A DNA stretch of 64,000 nt from Apostichopus japonicus (lineage: Eukaryota; Echinodermata; Holothuroidea; Aspidochirotida; Stichopodidae), in NCBI RefSeq assembly GCF_037975245.1, contig NC_092576.1, positions 45,609,111 through 45,673,110 on the forward strand, given 5' to 3'. Shown here in pieces: positions 48,101 through 58,400 of the stretch. The notes under the pieces were generated by a model. The model was not told where the DNA came from. It ran no database searches and was given only the letters and a program-made list of their open reading frames with translations. The first letter of the stretch is position 1. Every line of letters starts with the position of its first letter. Position numbers and translations under genes: made by a program.

Positions 48101-50558
48101 TCAATGAAAACGCGTAACACAATGAATGAACAAGATCACTATCAACGGTTAACATCTAACAATTATTACGGAGAGCATACACGTAACGTTATTTTAATCA
48201 CACTTTGAATACCGCTGCAGTCAAAGTATTTACCTTTAATTTATTTCATGTCCCTCATTTGAAGTTCATTTTATGTATTTACAAATGCAACATTTCTTTC
48301 AAATCCCAGTCACCGATCTCTTTTTTTAAGAGCATAGAGTAACTACATATATAGGGACTTATCATTTTCTAGTTAGCTTCCTGTAACATACAAGATAAGT
48401 TCTTACTTTAGCTTAATTATGATTCTCCGAGACATCAGACATTTTCTCCTTTATCTGACTGTTCTTGTTTTCAACCTCACACCCTTCATTTAAGATAATC
48501 AAGTTAGTCAAAGCATATCGGTATCTAAGAAAATGAGAATTACTGTTTTCAAAGCTACGAGTAATAGCAACACTTAGTCATGATATAGCCCGATCTTCAG
48601 TACTTTGGTGACTTTTCTCTCTTGTTCGAATAGCTTTAAGCATGAAATGAATATATAGAACAGATGATTACCTTCGAGAGGAAGACTCTGGCCTTTCGAT
48701 GCTTGGAAAGACTGTTGTATGCTCTGAGCGAGACCCGCCAGATGCAATTTGTGTAACATTTTCACAAGACCTGAAATACCAGTAGGAGCAATTAATCCTC
48801 GACTCTCCAAAAGATCCACCATGTCTTGGCCATGTGTCTTGGGATTCTTGATGCTTGCAATCTTGCCAGGTTTTAATCCAAGCAAATTTGATATTTTCTT
48901 AATCACGCGAAGATCCAGATAATCAGCTAGATCGTTTTTGAAACGACCAAAGCCTGCGACACAGAAACAAATGAAGGCGATGCAAAGAGATTCTTAAATA
49001 CATGTGTTTGCTGTTTGATTTTTAGCTTGCATGATAAACAAGACATACAGTCATAGTTACGTGATGGAAACGATATGTAAAATAATGAAAAACGCCCACA
49101 CCTTCCTCCCCGACATAAAATTCAACACGAAAGAAACTAAACCATCAAGCTAAAGCAAACATAGGTATGAGAAGATATTTTGACACAATTGCAAGTTAAC
49201 GATGCAAAGGTTGTATGCATGCCAGAAGGATACTAATGCATAACTTTTCCACAGGTTATCGATAGGTGAACGTTGTTTGTATGCTTTTGACCATTATTCC
49301 AGATGGGCTGAACTATCATGCTGTCAGTCAAAATGGTAATTAGGTTTGTGTCTTTAATGTATACATATTACTACCACGACATAAATCAATGACGACATAT
49401 GCATTCTTGGCTCACTTAATCCATGTAGTAGTTACCTATATCGTTAGCAGTTAAAGTACCAGTCTGTGATAATAGGCTGGTTAATATATCTGCAAAATCG
49501 ATAGGTTTTCATCAGGTGCGAGGCAAAATTTGACGTACATACAGGTGTCTCAAATCTATCGTTTCTATCAAACTCTCCAGATTTTAATGCAATCAAATTT
49601 GATAATTGTTGAATCACGAGAAGAGGCCAATGGTCAGGTTGTTCGACTTTAAAAGGACCGAAACCTGTTTCTTGAACAAGTCAGTTTTTATACAAACTTC
49701 TAGAGTTTCCTAATCCTAATCGTTTCATCTGCACTATGCAGCAAAGTATGTTTTGCATAGGATATGGTTAGCACATAGAGTGAACCTCTTCTACCCTAGT
49801 TCAATATCTACTCCTATGCCCCTACTCGCTTAACACACCTTTGCAAGTTGAATGTCAAGTAAGGCCGCTTAAAGTTTTCTACTCAGAGTATCAAGTTGAT
49901 TTTCTTCAAATATATGTATTATGTCACATGTTGTGGGCGAAATTACTTTGAACATGCATGGCCTATGATGCTCTCTCGTGCAGAAAAGAAAATTGAAAAT
50001 GTTTAGCAGTTCTATTGGTGGCTATGGTTTGAAATATCAGGTCTAAACAGTTGTAGGAAGGTTGTGTCTACTTGATTCATCGAGTTAAGTTTAAACAAAT
50101 ACTCGAGTAAACAGGTATAGGTTGTATTCGAGAATGGGTACAAGTACTGAATCGAGCAGTATAAGTCTGTTATGGCTACTGTATTGTAAATTACTACATT
50201 GTCTGTTGCGAAAGAATCCTTTACAATGTAGTCCGCTGAGCATATACGCTTTGTTAAATGCGTACCTGAACAAAGGAATGTACACACAACCACTACCTTT
50301 CTTTCTGCACATTCAGTTATAATTCTTTAATTTTTTGTCTGCCCTCCACCTCCAACCTCTCCCACCCCGCCCCCTTTAAAAAATATATATGTTACTCTTA
50401 TCTTGTGGTATGAAGTCTAGTTGACGCAAGGACAGAGAAAGCAATAAAATATGTGATCGGATTTTTTTCTCTTTTCTAAAAGTCTCTTACCTTCTGCAAG
50501 GTTTGTCCCTGTGTCCCTCCCGGTGCTTTGGGAGGGTTCCGCGTGTGCCATTATTGAC
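35796..50558 (-). CDS. NLR-type gene, Death-Death-NACHT (five exons, 3' end not found)
   Basis: Minus-strand exons 50558-50491 (ATG at 50551), 48953-48672, 45354-45073, 41629-40451 and 36112-35796 join to an uninterrupted 707-codon frame. Every junction has AG/GT and matching phase (1,1,1,1, then 0 at the last donor), strong evidence that this is one gene. Order: short leader (1-20), Death-fold 1 (21-114), Death-fold 2 (115-208), linker and NACHT NTPase (209-601), post-NACHT helical region (602-707). Proteins of this design are cytosolic pattern-recognition receptors that oligomerise through NACHT and signal through Death domains. They are highly multiplied in sea urchins. LRRs, expected next, were not found. 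Introns are full of repeats. Confidence 0.8.
36113..37840. other. Intron 4 of the NLR gene, proximal part, no features
   Basis: AT-rich, with no frame or repeat that I recognise. The distal part of the intron (37845-40190) is R3 repeat. Confidence 0.4.
38282..38294 (+). promoter_or_regulatory. Perfect DR1 nuclear-receptor-type site in R3 repeat
   Basis: AGGTCAAAGGTCA, two AGGTCA half sites in direct repeat with one-base spacing, the sequence bound by RXR-, HNF4- and COUP-TF-type receptors. It recurs at 38724-38736. Both are part of the repeat and inside an intron, so activity is only a possibility. Confidence 0.4.
38724..38736 (+). promoter_or_regulatory. Second perfect DR1 site in R3 repeat
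   Basis: AGGTCAAAGGTCA, equivalent position in the neighbouring 440-bp repeat unit to the site at 38282. Duplicated along with the repeat. Confidence 0.4.
40451..41629 (-). CDS. NLR gene exon 4: NACHT NTPase domain
   Basis: 1179 bp, phase 1-1. After a linker (KFSKLAYQKHYGTAKLFPS) comes the domain: IFVEGGIYYV, Walker A GEPGYGKST (protein residues 289-297), Walker B VVMIFDSYDEYP (366-377), a VLILTRT sensor-1-like strand with Arg405, and the winged-helix motif NPVLGDLCQVPLLFTM. The NACHT hydrolyses ATP/GTP to drive receptor oligomerisation. The open frame runs on to a stop at 40374, but a strong donor (GAAG/GTAAGG) at 40451-40450 with phase 1 fits exon 5, so the stop is intronic. I prefer this to an intronless 392-aa protein. 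Confidence 0.9.
43260..44040 (-). repeat. R2 repeat, minus orientation
   Basis: Read on the minus strand: head with GTGTGTGGGTGTGCG (about 43995-43975), then GATATCT and TTGTAAAC monomers repeated at about 145-bp spacing, each ending in GGTCAC(C)AGAGGTCAA-like strings. In duplication unit 1. Confidence 0.65.
45073..45354 (-). CDS. NLR gene exon 3: Death-fold domain 2
   Basis: 282 bp, phase 1-1, paralog of exon 2 created by the tandem duplication of about 3.6 kb. Acceptor GTTGCAG before 45354, donor GTAATAATC after 45073. Encodes FKNDLADNLALPVIKRISNL, then GLKSGEFERIKRSETPGH and a second half (DMVDLLESRGLIAP onward) that matches exon 2 almost perfectly. Because both exons are symmetric, the transcript could carry both domains or choose one; the sequence does not say which. 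Confidence 0.75.
46021..46109 (-). pseudogene. Relic of a third Death exon (unit 1)
   Basis: Read on the minus strand it matches the 5' half of the Death exons (FGRFK, CCTCTTCTCGTGATTCAACAA, TTATCAAATTTG) but then runs into a TGA and has lost the acceptor (GCAAG/T). Its counterpart is 49571-49666. Confidence 0.55.
46555..47530 (-). repeat. R2-R4 composite repeat, minus orientation
   Basis: Inverted counterpart of 33090-34310: head CGTGGGTGCGGGTGTTTGTG (47500-47481), R2 monomers to about 47200, then R4 to 46555 with the conserved VFRRILQLSRCSAK frame end (about 46920-46875). Confidence 0.6.
48672..48953 (-). CDS. NLR gene exon 2: Death-fold domain 1
   Basis: 282 bp, phase 1 at both ends, so it can be added or skipped without breaking the frame. 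It encodes six-helix Death/DED-like sequence: FKNDLADYLDL, VIKKISNLLGLKPGKIASIK, then DMVDLLESRGLIAPTGISGL, MLHKLHLAGLAQSIQQSF. The KISNLLGL..G.I..IK pattern is Death-like; the LLESRGLIAP..ISGL stretch also recalls DEDs. It differs from exon 3 at 18 of 94 residues, nearly all in the first half. Acts as the homotypic signalling module in such receptors. Confidence 0.75.
49571..49666 (-). pseudogene. Relic of a third Death exon (unit 2)
   Basis: Follows AAACAG and reads GFGPFKVEQPDHWPLLVIQQ, LSNLIALKSGEF, still open, but the second half of the domain is missing, so it cannot fold as a Death domain. The ancestral unit therefore held two Death exons before the 3.6-kb duplication. Confidence 0.55.
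50491..50558 (-). CDS. NLR gene exon 1 (start codon)
   Basis: Acceptor CTACAG ends at 50559, so an untranslated exon probably lies further upstream. The ATG at 50551-50549 has a good context (A at -3, G at +4) and opens MAHAEPSQSTGRDTGTNLAE, 20 residues, polar and probably disordered. Donor GTAAGAG at 50490. Ends in phase 1; its last G completes a Gly codon with exon 2. Confidence 0.7.
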
Positions 50559-50990
50559 CTGTAGAAGAAAAAAAACTGATGGGTAAGTTTCTGACGTCAC
50601 CGTATTATTAACAACGAAAAATGTTACAAACGTCAGCTTAAAATATTCACTTTATCAAAAACACCACAAAAACACCACACGCGACTCAGCAATTCAACGT
50701 CAGAACTGTTTAGTGTTGCTTTCTTTTTATTTTTGCATTTTTTTAAGAAGGAACATAAACTAAACCTTTGACATGCAATAACCTGTAATTTTAACTCCGC
50801 GTAACATTAACATAAATAATAACAATTTGCAGATGAAGGAAACATGGACGTTTTGGTGCTGTTTTAGTCATAAGAGACATATATTACAAACGGTGTGCCA
50901 TATAAATATCATTTTAACATGTGGAACTTCAGTGGTTAATAAAAACTCTTAACATTAATTTGTTCTGAGGTGAAAAGTTGAACGATATTT
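50559..50990. other. No gene seen; upstream of NLR exon 1
   Basis: Intron or promoter-proximal sequence of the NLR gene. Poly-T/A tracts only. No clear upstream exon or core promoter recognised. Confidence 0.3.
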
Positions 50991-50999
50991 AATTACTCG

Positions 51000-51264
51000 A
51001 TGGCGAAGAAGAGAGATATGGCGAAAGACTCTAGCTTTGACAGTATGTATATTAGATCCTCCTGCAAGCAGGAACTCGCGAAGAAGCCTAATTGGCTTAT
51101 CAAAGCCGCAAGCTGACCAAAGTCAGTCTCTCACATTCATATTTAACGTCCATATTTAACGAATTGTTAATTGTCAACAACTCTGTAACTGGACGACATA
51201 CATTAATCTGGGAGTGACTCGAACCGGGGACCTTATGATTGAAAGGCACCGGTGTTAACCACTG
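51000..51264 (-). repeat. tRNA-headed SINE-like repeat
   Basis: On the minus strand, GGAGTGTTAGCTCAGTGGTT (from 51276) carries a perfect A-box (TAGCTCAGTGG), followed by CCCCGGTTCGAGTCACTCC with a near-perfect B-box. The T-stem does not pair, so it is tRNA-derived rather than a tRNA gene. The downstream sequence (GGCTTTGATAAGCCAATTAG, CGAGTTCCTGCTTGCAGGAG) may be the SINE body. The 3' limit is uncertain. Confidence 0.5.
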
Positions 51265-51429
51265 AGCTAACACTCCACAGTGTTGAAGTGGTTCGTCCAG
51301 TCCAGGAAGGGGAAGAGTTCAAGAAGAGAGCAGATGAGTGAGGAGTGAGCAGATGATCATGCAGATGGACGTTGGGGAAACTGAAAGTTTTGAGTGCGGC
51401 ACGACTATGGCAGTGAGGGTGGATGAGGT

Positions 51430-52325
51430 AGGTGGGTTTAGCAGGGTTTAGTTTGATGAGCCATTGGTTTAATAGTTTGTTCGTGTGTCCAGGTTGCTGT
51501 AGAGATGTTTCGTGCCGATGGTGGACTAACAGCTACCTGTACAGATGACCACTTCGTCTGCAAACTTTGAGAGGCGGATATGAGCGGGCGGATGAGAGAT
51601 GTCGTTAACGTGATTATGACAGGGGGTGGGGCGATAGCCATTAACCTCAGTAAAACTGAGCGGTTAGGGAGGAGGTTAGAGAAACGGTGGATGAGAGCAG
51701 GAGGGAGGTGAGAATGGCGGAGCTTGGAGCGAAAGCCGTTGTGCCAGACTGAGTCGAAGGTGTTTCAAATGTCCAGGAAGAGGTAGTAGTGTTTGTTTTT
51801 CTTTGAAAGCCCTCGTACACAGCATGGATGTAGTAAAGTAGTCTGTGGTGGATCGATGTACAAAGACTGCGGCTTGGAGAGGGGAGAAGTTAGAAGGGGT
51901 AGATATTGTTTTTAATAACACGCTCCAAGGTTTTCACAAGCCTGGGGAGAAGAGGGATGGGTGGATAGTTAAGTAGGCTGGCATGTGATTGTTTTGGTTT
52001 GCGGATCATACATAGTTTGTCTCTCTGCCAGGCGTCGGGGAAGTAACCAAGGCAAAGGCAGGCAGTGATTACGTTAGTCAGCATGGATATGGTGGATGGG
52101 GGGGGGGGGCAGGAGCATGTTTGTGGGATAGGTAAGTAATTTCGTCAATTCCAGACGAGGAATGTTTAGTGCTCTTGAGTGCCTTGGTGATTTCACCAGG
52201 GTTGATGACTTCTTTAAGATTGGTAGGGTGGAAGAGGGGTAAAAGTGGGTAAAATGGGGAAGAGGGTGGAAGAGCCGACATTTATTGTTGATGAGATTGG
52301 TCAAACTCGTCGAAACTGAGACCAC
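51430..52325 (-). pseudogene. Decayed non-LTR reverse transcriptase
   Basis: Minus-strand fragments in several frames match successive parts of a Jockey-type RT: INPGEITKALKSTKHSSSGI (finger region), ACLCLGYFPDAWQ, LCMIRKPKQ, NYPPIPLLPRLVKTLERVI, then LSPLQAAVFVHRSTTDY and a shifted SKAFDSVW-type block. Frameshifts separate them at about 52080, 51900 and 51680, so no protein is made. The 5' endonuclease part and a defined 3' tail were not seen. Confidence 0.7.
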
Positions 52326-52330
52326 AGAGA

Positions 52331-53788
52331 TTTGAGACCAGGTGTTGTTGGTCTCGGAGACCTACAAGACTGCTCCCACCTTCTCTTTGTCTTGCCTCTC
52401 CCCCATTCCATCATATTTATTGGGGGCAACTGCTGTAAATCGTACTTGCTTCCAAGTTGTTTCAAGTACTCTTAAATATAATCTTGACGAAAAAAGCTCT
52501 GTGGCTCCTGATATCAAACACAAACAAAGTAACATCTATGATTTGTTAGTAAACTGTTGTGCTGCATTACTTAAGGCACCTGCTTGCACATATATTTTTG
52601 AAAAAGTCTACTATTAAAAGAAAGAAAGAAACATTAAGTTGTATTATTTATTGCAATATATTTTATTTTATATATGCTCGGTCAACGTTTGAACTCTTCT
52701 TATCAAATGAATTGGAAAGTACCACCAGGTAGTCGTCTTAAAATGTTGTATATTTGCTTAAAGGAGCTCATTGAGTTTCTTTGACAGCTTAGGAGAATCT
52801 GTGCAAAGATGTTTGAGCTACCCATATGTTAAACGTTTTTGCTCTTCTTGAAATAATGACTTTATTATGCAAATTTATAGTAAAAAAACAGTATAATTTT
52901 GCACTCTTTATATTGGAGGGCAATTATTTTACAAATCTACGCAACCACGAATGTGGGAGACATAATGGTTACATTTTTTCATTGGTGGCTTGACAATCAA
53001 CATTTTTCGTCCAATTGAGATTCTTCTGCTTAATTTAGTTGGCCACACTAGGAGGGAAACCATCTTTTGCTCTTGAAAAAATCCAACCTACTTTGACTCG
53101 GCCAGAGATTGAACCTTCACTAATAAGAACTCCTTTTTCATCAAGTTAATAACATCACCAATGTATGTTTTGGTCCAGCCATGCTGTTTTAAATAAGCCT
53201 AGATGCTCCTATATAACATATTTTTTTCCTGTATTATTTCTCAGTGAAATCCAATAGGTTAAATCATAAGTATAAACATTCTAACTGACACTCTAGCATA
53301 GCTACTTCCGGTTCTTCTAATCGAAAAATCACCTTAATATTGTTCAAATAAATACAGGCAACGTGAATTGATAACACATCATATCTTATTTTCAGTTGAG
53401 CTTGACAACATAGAACAATGTGCTTTTAAGTGCGTTAAAACGGAACAAATAAACAATTAAACACATCCAACCATAACCATTCTGCATTAGATTAGACAGA
53501 ATCGGAACTCATGATAGGCCTTTGGGCAACAGTTAACCCTATCTACATCTCAGTAAAAACCAAAATCAAAGAAAAGAAACACGTTGACGTTAAGCACAGT
53601 GAGTATATTTTATAGCGTAAGCCTAGGCCTATAATAACATGTATGATCATAGGTCCTATCCTAGGCCTTCATCTACTTTATACACTGTACTAGACCTTGG
53701 CCTACTAACGTAAAATTAGCCCTACTAGGCCTAGAGTAGTAGTAGTATTATTTCGTTATATTTGCTTACACTTTGCTTTTCGAATTTG
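52331..53788. other. No gene seen
   Basis: AT-rich sequence up to the LTR element. 53610-53740 is unusually rich in AGGCCTA words. Nothing else recognised. Confidence 0.4.
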
Positions 53789-53793
53789 GTGCC
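53789..53793. repeat. Target-site duplication of the LTR element (left)
   Basis: GTGCC directly outside the LTR end TGTC; the identical GTGCC follows the other LTR at 62043-62047. Five bp is the usual Ty3/gypsy integrase footprint. Confidence 0.9.
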
Positions 53794-55267
53794 TGTCACC
53801 CACAAAAAGAATGCAAGTGGCAATGCGACACATTCGCCTAGCGGCTATCCAAAATCAAAATGCAATGTAAAAAAGAAATACTCCAACCAACTAATGATGC
53901 AGAACAAGTTTTATAAATTCAACTTCTTAAGTGAATAGGTATTTATTGAGGAGGAACTTTCTCCTTAAAATAATAAAAAAAAAGGAACATGCAAAATAAA
54001 GGTTACAGCGTTCTGTAATACTGCTTAGGAACACGTAGGCCTCCTGAATACTTAGAGATAACAGATTGCTTTGGCGCAATCTTTACCAGAGGATAACATA
54101 TACTAGATTTAGCTTAACTACTGAAAAGGTTAAGACTTTCCAAAGTTTTGATACCCCTGGATCTTTTTCAATTGCGAGAGAGCAAACTGGCACGTATAAA
54201 TTTAGTCTTAATATATATTAATTGGATATTCTTTTCTCTATAGAAGAATGAGATTATCTCTTCTAGTCTGAAGAGCTTTCCCCCCTTTACATCATGAAAT
54301 TCTGATTTAACATTTATCTTAAAAAAAAAATGAGTTCTGAGTTGTCACTATGACGAATATTGCCTAAAGGTGTTGACAATACTTGTTGACACGTGGTTGC
54401 TGATATCAGGTTGTGGTAGGTGTTATAGTCGGTGATAAAACTATCCTCAAAAGCTTCCGGTCTTCGACCCAATGTGAGAGGAAAGTGGCAAATGGTTCCA
54501 GTTCTTAAACTGTCAGACGAGCTCTGCAATACAGCTTTACTTTATCCGGTCAGGTGATGTACTTCCATCCCAACTCTGCCGACAAGCTGCCCTATCCAGA
54601 ACACTAAATATTGTGTGATACTGGAATCTCCAGGGAAAAATTGTGTTTCAAGCTTTCACAGTTAAATGCCAGATATTAATTAAAGTATGCCAGCCCAGGC
54701 TTCAATACAGGTATCCTATATATAGGATCCTGTGCCCCATGATATGAAAATCACAATATTGTAGCTCCGTCTTTTTCAGCTAAGAGATATAGCAGGACTC
54801 AATCCGATGATGGTATTTTGGAGAGTGAATAAAAATCTTATCCAACACTCACTTCACTGGCTGGATGTGATGTCACACATAATTAATAGTGTATCAATTT
54901 GCATAACTTGGCAATACAATACATTGTCATCTTGACTATGTCCTGCCCTGGTAGGTTTCTTTTGTGTGCACTAGCTATGCTATGCTACCCTGTACCTTTG
55001 TATTATTATACTATGCCCTGACCTGGTGATGTTTCTTTTGTATACATACTCAATTATGCTACCTTGTATTTTTGTAGTGAATAGAGGGATTAGGGTTTAT
55101 GTAAATTGTCCTACATCCTTGGATACTACTTTCCAACATCAACAACAACCAGCATTGACTAAAGTAAAAGTTACTAAAAAAAACCTTTCTAAAATAAACA
55201 GCTGACAGATTGACTTCTTCTGTCATACAAATACAAATTAACTAAATTATACTATTCTAATGTGACA
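53794..55267 (-). repeat. 3' LTR (relative to the element)
   Basis: 1474 bp, starts TGTCACCC and ends TGTGACA. Offset to the other LTR is exactly 6775 bp at both edges, so no net indels. It will carry promoter and polyadenylation signals; I could not place them with confidence. A 71-aa frame (54314-54529) occurs identically in both LTRs and is probably chance. Confidence 0.95.
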
Positions 55268-55272
55268 ATTAA

Positions 55273-55283
55273 CTCCCTCCTTT
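55273..55283 (-). promoter_or_regulatory. Polypurine tract
   Basis: AAAGGAGGGAG on the minus strand, five bases before the 3' LTR (TTAAT between): the expected plus-strand primer. Confidence 0.7.
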
Positions 55284-55431
55284 AATAAAATGTGTCTAAC
55301 ACATTTATACACATCTCACATTAGGATATTTGTTTCAGCCTATCCTGCACTGAAATCTCCTTCAATTTCCTCTGCTTCTCCCTAAGCTTCCTGAAATCAC
55401 ACATTTCCATACACTATTGGAAATGAATTTC

Positions 55432-58400
55432 TTACAGCTCTTTGCTGATGAAGGATAAGAAATTGGCTTGCATTATTTCTGTACTTCTACTCAAGTAGTC
55501 AGCCCCTACATTATCGGCTCCCTTTATCACTTGGATGCGGTAACGATATGGCTGTAATGCCAGTGCCCACCTCATTATCCTTCCATTTGCCACTTTCGAC
55601 TTCCGAATGCATGTCAATGGTTGATGGTCTGTCTCTATTACAAATTCCTTGCCATAGAGATATGGCTCAAACTTGAGTACAGCCCAGACTACGGCCAAGC
55701 ATTCTCTCTCCATCACTGAGTATCTCATTTGACTCTTGTTCAGCTTTTTGCTAGCATAGGCTACTGGAAATTTTTCACCTGCAAACTCCTGAAGAAGGAT
55801 CGCACCAACTCCTGTATCCGAAGCGTCTGTCCGAAGTGTGAATTCCCTGTGGAGGTCGGGGAGCTGAAGTATCGGTGAGCTTGCAAGCTTACTCTTCAGT
55901 GTTTGGAATGCCTGTTCCTGGCTCTCGCCCCATCTAATCACGTTTGGTTCCCCTTTCTTCGTACAGTTAGTCAGTGGTACTGCCACGGCTGCGAAGTTTG
56001 GTACAAACTTCCTGTAGTAACCTACCAACCCTAAGAATGATCTCACTTGAGTCTTTGTAGTTGGTCTCTCTGCTTGCTGAATGGCTTTAATTTTGTCAGG
56101 TTTGGGTTTTACTCTACCTTCTCCTATAATATGTCCTAAAAATTCCACCTCATTGTACCCAATGAAACATTTTGTAGGTCTAGCCGTCAAGTTGGCTTTC
56201 TTGATTCTTGTGAAGACTTCTTTTACTCTCTGGAGATGTTCCTCCCATGTCTGAGTGTGTATCAGGATATCATCTACATAACTATGGACATTCTCAATTC
56301 CTTTAAGAAGCTTCCTCATCACCCTGTTGAATGTAGCACCAGAATTCACAAGACCAAATGGCATCATATTGAACTCGTATAACCCATCATGAGTCACAAA
56401 TGCTGTTAATGGCTTCGACTCTTTTGCCATTGGGATTTGCCAGTAACCTTTGCTCAGATCGATTTTACTGAAGTAGCAATCCTTGGATAACTTTGCAAAA
56501 ATCTCTTCCTGGTCTGGAACAGGCTCAGCATCAAACTCCGTGATCATGTTAATTTTGCGTGTGTCGCAACAGGCCCTCAAAGATCCATCCGGCTTCTTTA
56601 ATGCTACCAACGGACAAGCGTATGGACTTTTGCTGTGCGATATTACGCCCATCCTCAGCATACTTTGGATCTCCTTGCGGATATCATCTCGAAGAGCATG
56701 TGGTATTGGATAAGGTTTACTCCTTATAGGTGTTGTATCGCTGACTTTGATGACATGTTCACCGAGCTTTGTCTTCCCCGGTAGGTCAGTCAAACTGTCT
56801 TCAAACTCTGTCAATATTTGTTGTACCTGTTGAGTTTTTGTTTTTCCTAATTGTCCGCTGATATTCACATCAGTACTTCGCTCCTTCTGAAACATAGGTG
56901 GAAGATGTATAAGATCATCTGTGGAAAATGATTTGAGTTCAGATATACCAGATTCCTCTTGTGGTTCATCTTCTAGAACCGATGTGCAGACAACTTCATA
57001 CATACTTTGTATTGGCATCTCGAACATAGTAGCTGCCACTTCACGTCTGTTATATTTCTTTAGCAGGTTGGCGTGAAATGTTTTGACCCTATGGCCAAAG
57101 TCTATTTTGTAGTTCATCGTACCAACTTTCTCCACTATTGGAAATGGTCCCTTCCACTGCATAAGTAGCTTGTTCTTATCAGTGGGGAGAAGGAGGAGGA
57201 CTTCTTCTCCTACTTTCATGTTTCTTACTCTTGCTTTCTTGTTGTAGTACGTTTTGTACCTTTGTCTAGACTTCTTGAGCTCCTCACGTGCTAGTTGACA
57301 TGTTTGCTCCAAACGTTCCTGTAAGTCCAACACGTACTGGTACACAGTCTTCGTCTCACTTACTTCTGATTCGCCGGTCCATAATTCCTTAAGAATCCGC
57401 ATAGGACCACGCACGGTCCGCCCATATAGCAGTTCAAATGGCGAGAAGCCTGTGCTTTCCTGTGGCGTTTCCCTGTACGCAAACAGTAGGGGATCTATAT
57501 ATCTGTCCCAATCTTTAGGCCTTTCATCGCACATCTTCTTTAACATTGCTTTCAATGTGCCATTAAATTTCTCTACCAACCCATTGCACATGGCATGGTA
57601 CGGAGTCGTGGTTAATCGGCGAATTGACAATAATCGGCTAACTTCTTTCATGACGCCAGAGACAAACTGAGATCCTTGGTCAGTTAATACTTCTTTTGGG
57701 AAGCCTAATCTTGAATAAATTCCAAGGAGTTCCTCAGCTACTGACTCAGCTTCAATGGTTTTCATTGGTACTGCTTCTGGGTATCTAGTTGCGTAGTCAA
57801 CTAAAACCAATATGTATCGATGTCCACGCTCTGTGGCTGGCTTGATCGGTCCTACTAAGTCTACTGCTACCCTTTGAAATGGTTCTTCAATCAGCGGCAT
57901 ACTTCCTAATGGTACTTTAGTAACACGACCTTTAGGGAGGGTTCTTTGGCATACATCACACGACTGACAATACCTGGTAACGTCTGCTTGCATTCCAGGC
58001 CATGTAAAGTCACTCATTACTTTATCACGCGTCTTTTTGGATCCTTGATGACCCCCTAGAATCGATTCGTGTGCTACCTTTAATACATGATCTCTGTAGT
58101 CAACTGGAACTACTACCTGCCTAAATCTGTTTCCAAATTCCACTCGAGGAGAACTAAATTCTCTGTAGAGAATGCCACTGGACTTCACATATTTATGAGT
58201 ACTCCCATTTTTACTCACTTTATCATCTCCTGTTTCGGCTAACTGTCTGATTTTTTCCAAGGTGGGGTCCTGTTGTTGCTTTTCACGTAGCATGTCTGCA
58301 GTAACCTCTTCACCAATCGGGGACGATACCTTTAACTTTTTAAAGGGCTTCTCTTTTGCTTTGCTCTGACTCCTTGTCTGTGCTGCGGCAACTGTATTTG

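Larger units (their letters stand above)
46240..49790 (-). repeat. Tandem duplication unit 2 (with Death exon 2)
   Basis: Second copy of the 3.6-kb unit. Here the R2 copy (47190-47530) is extended by an R4 segment (46555-47190), which the first unit lacks. The Death exon lies at 48672-48953 and a Death-exon relic at 49571-49666. Confidence 0.85.
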
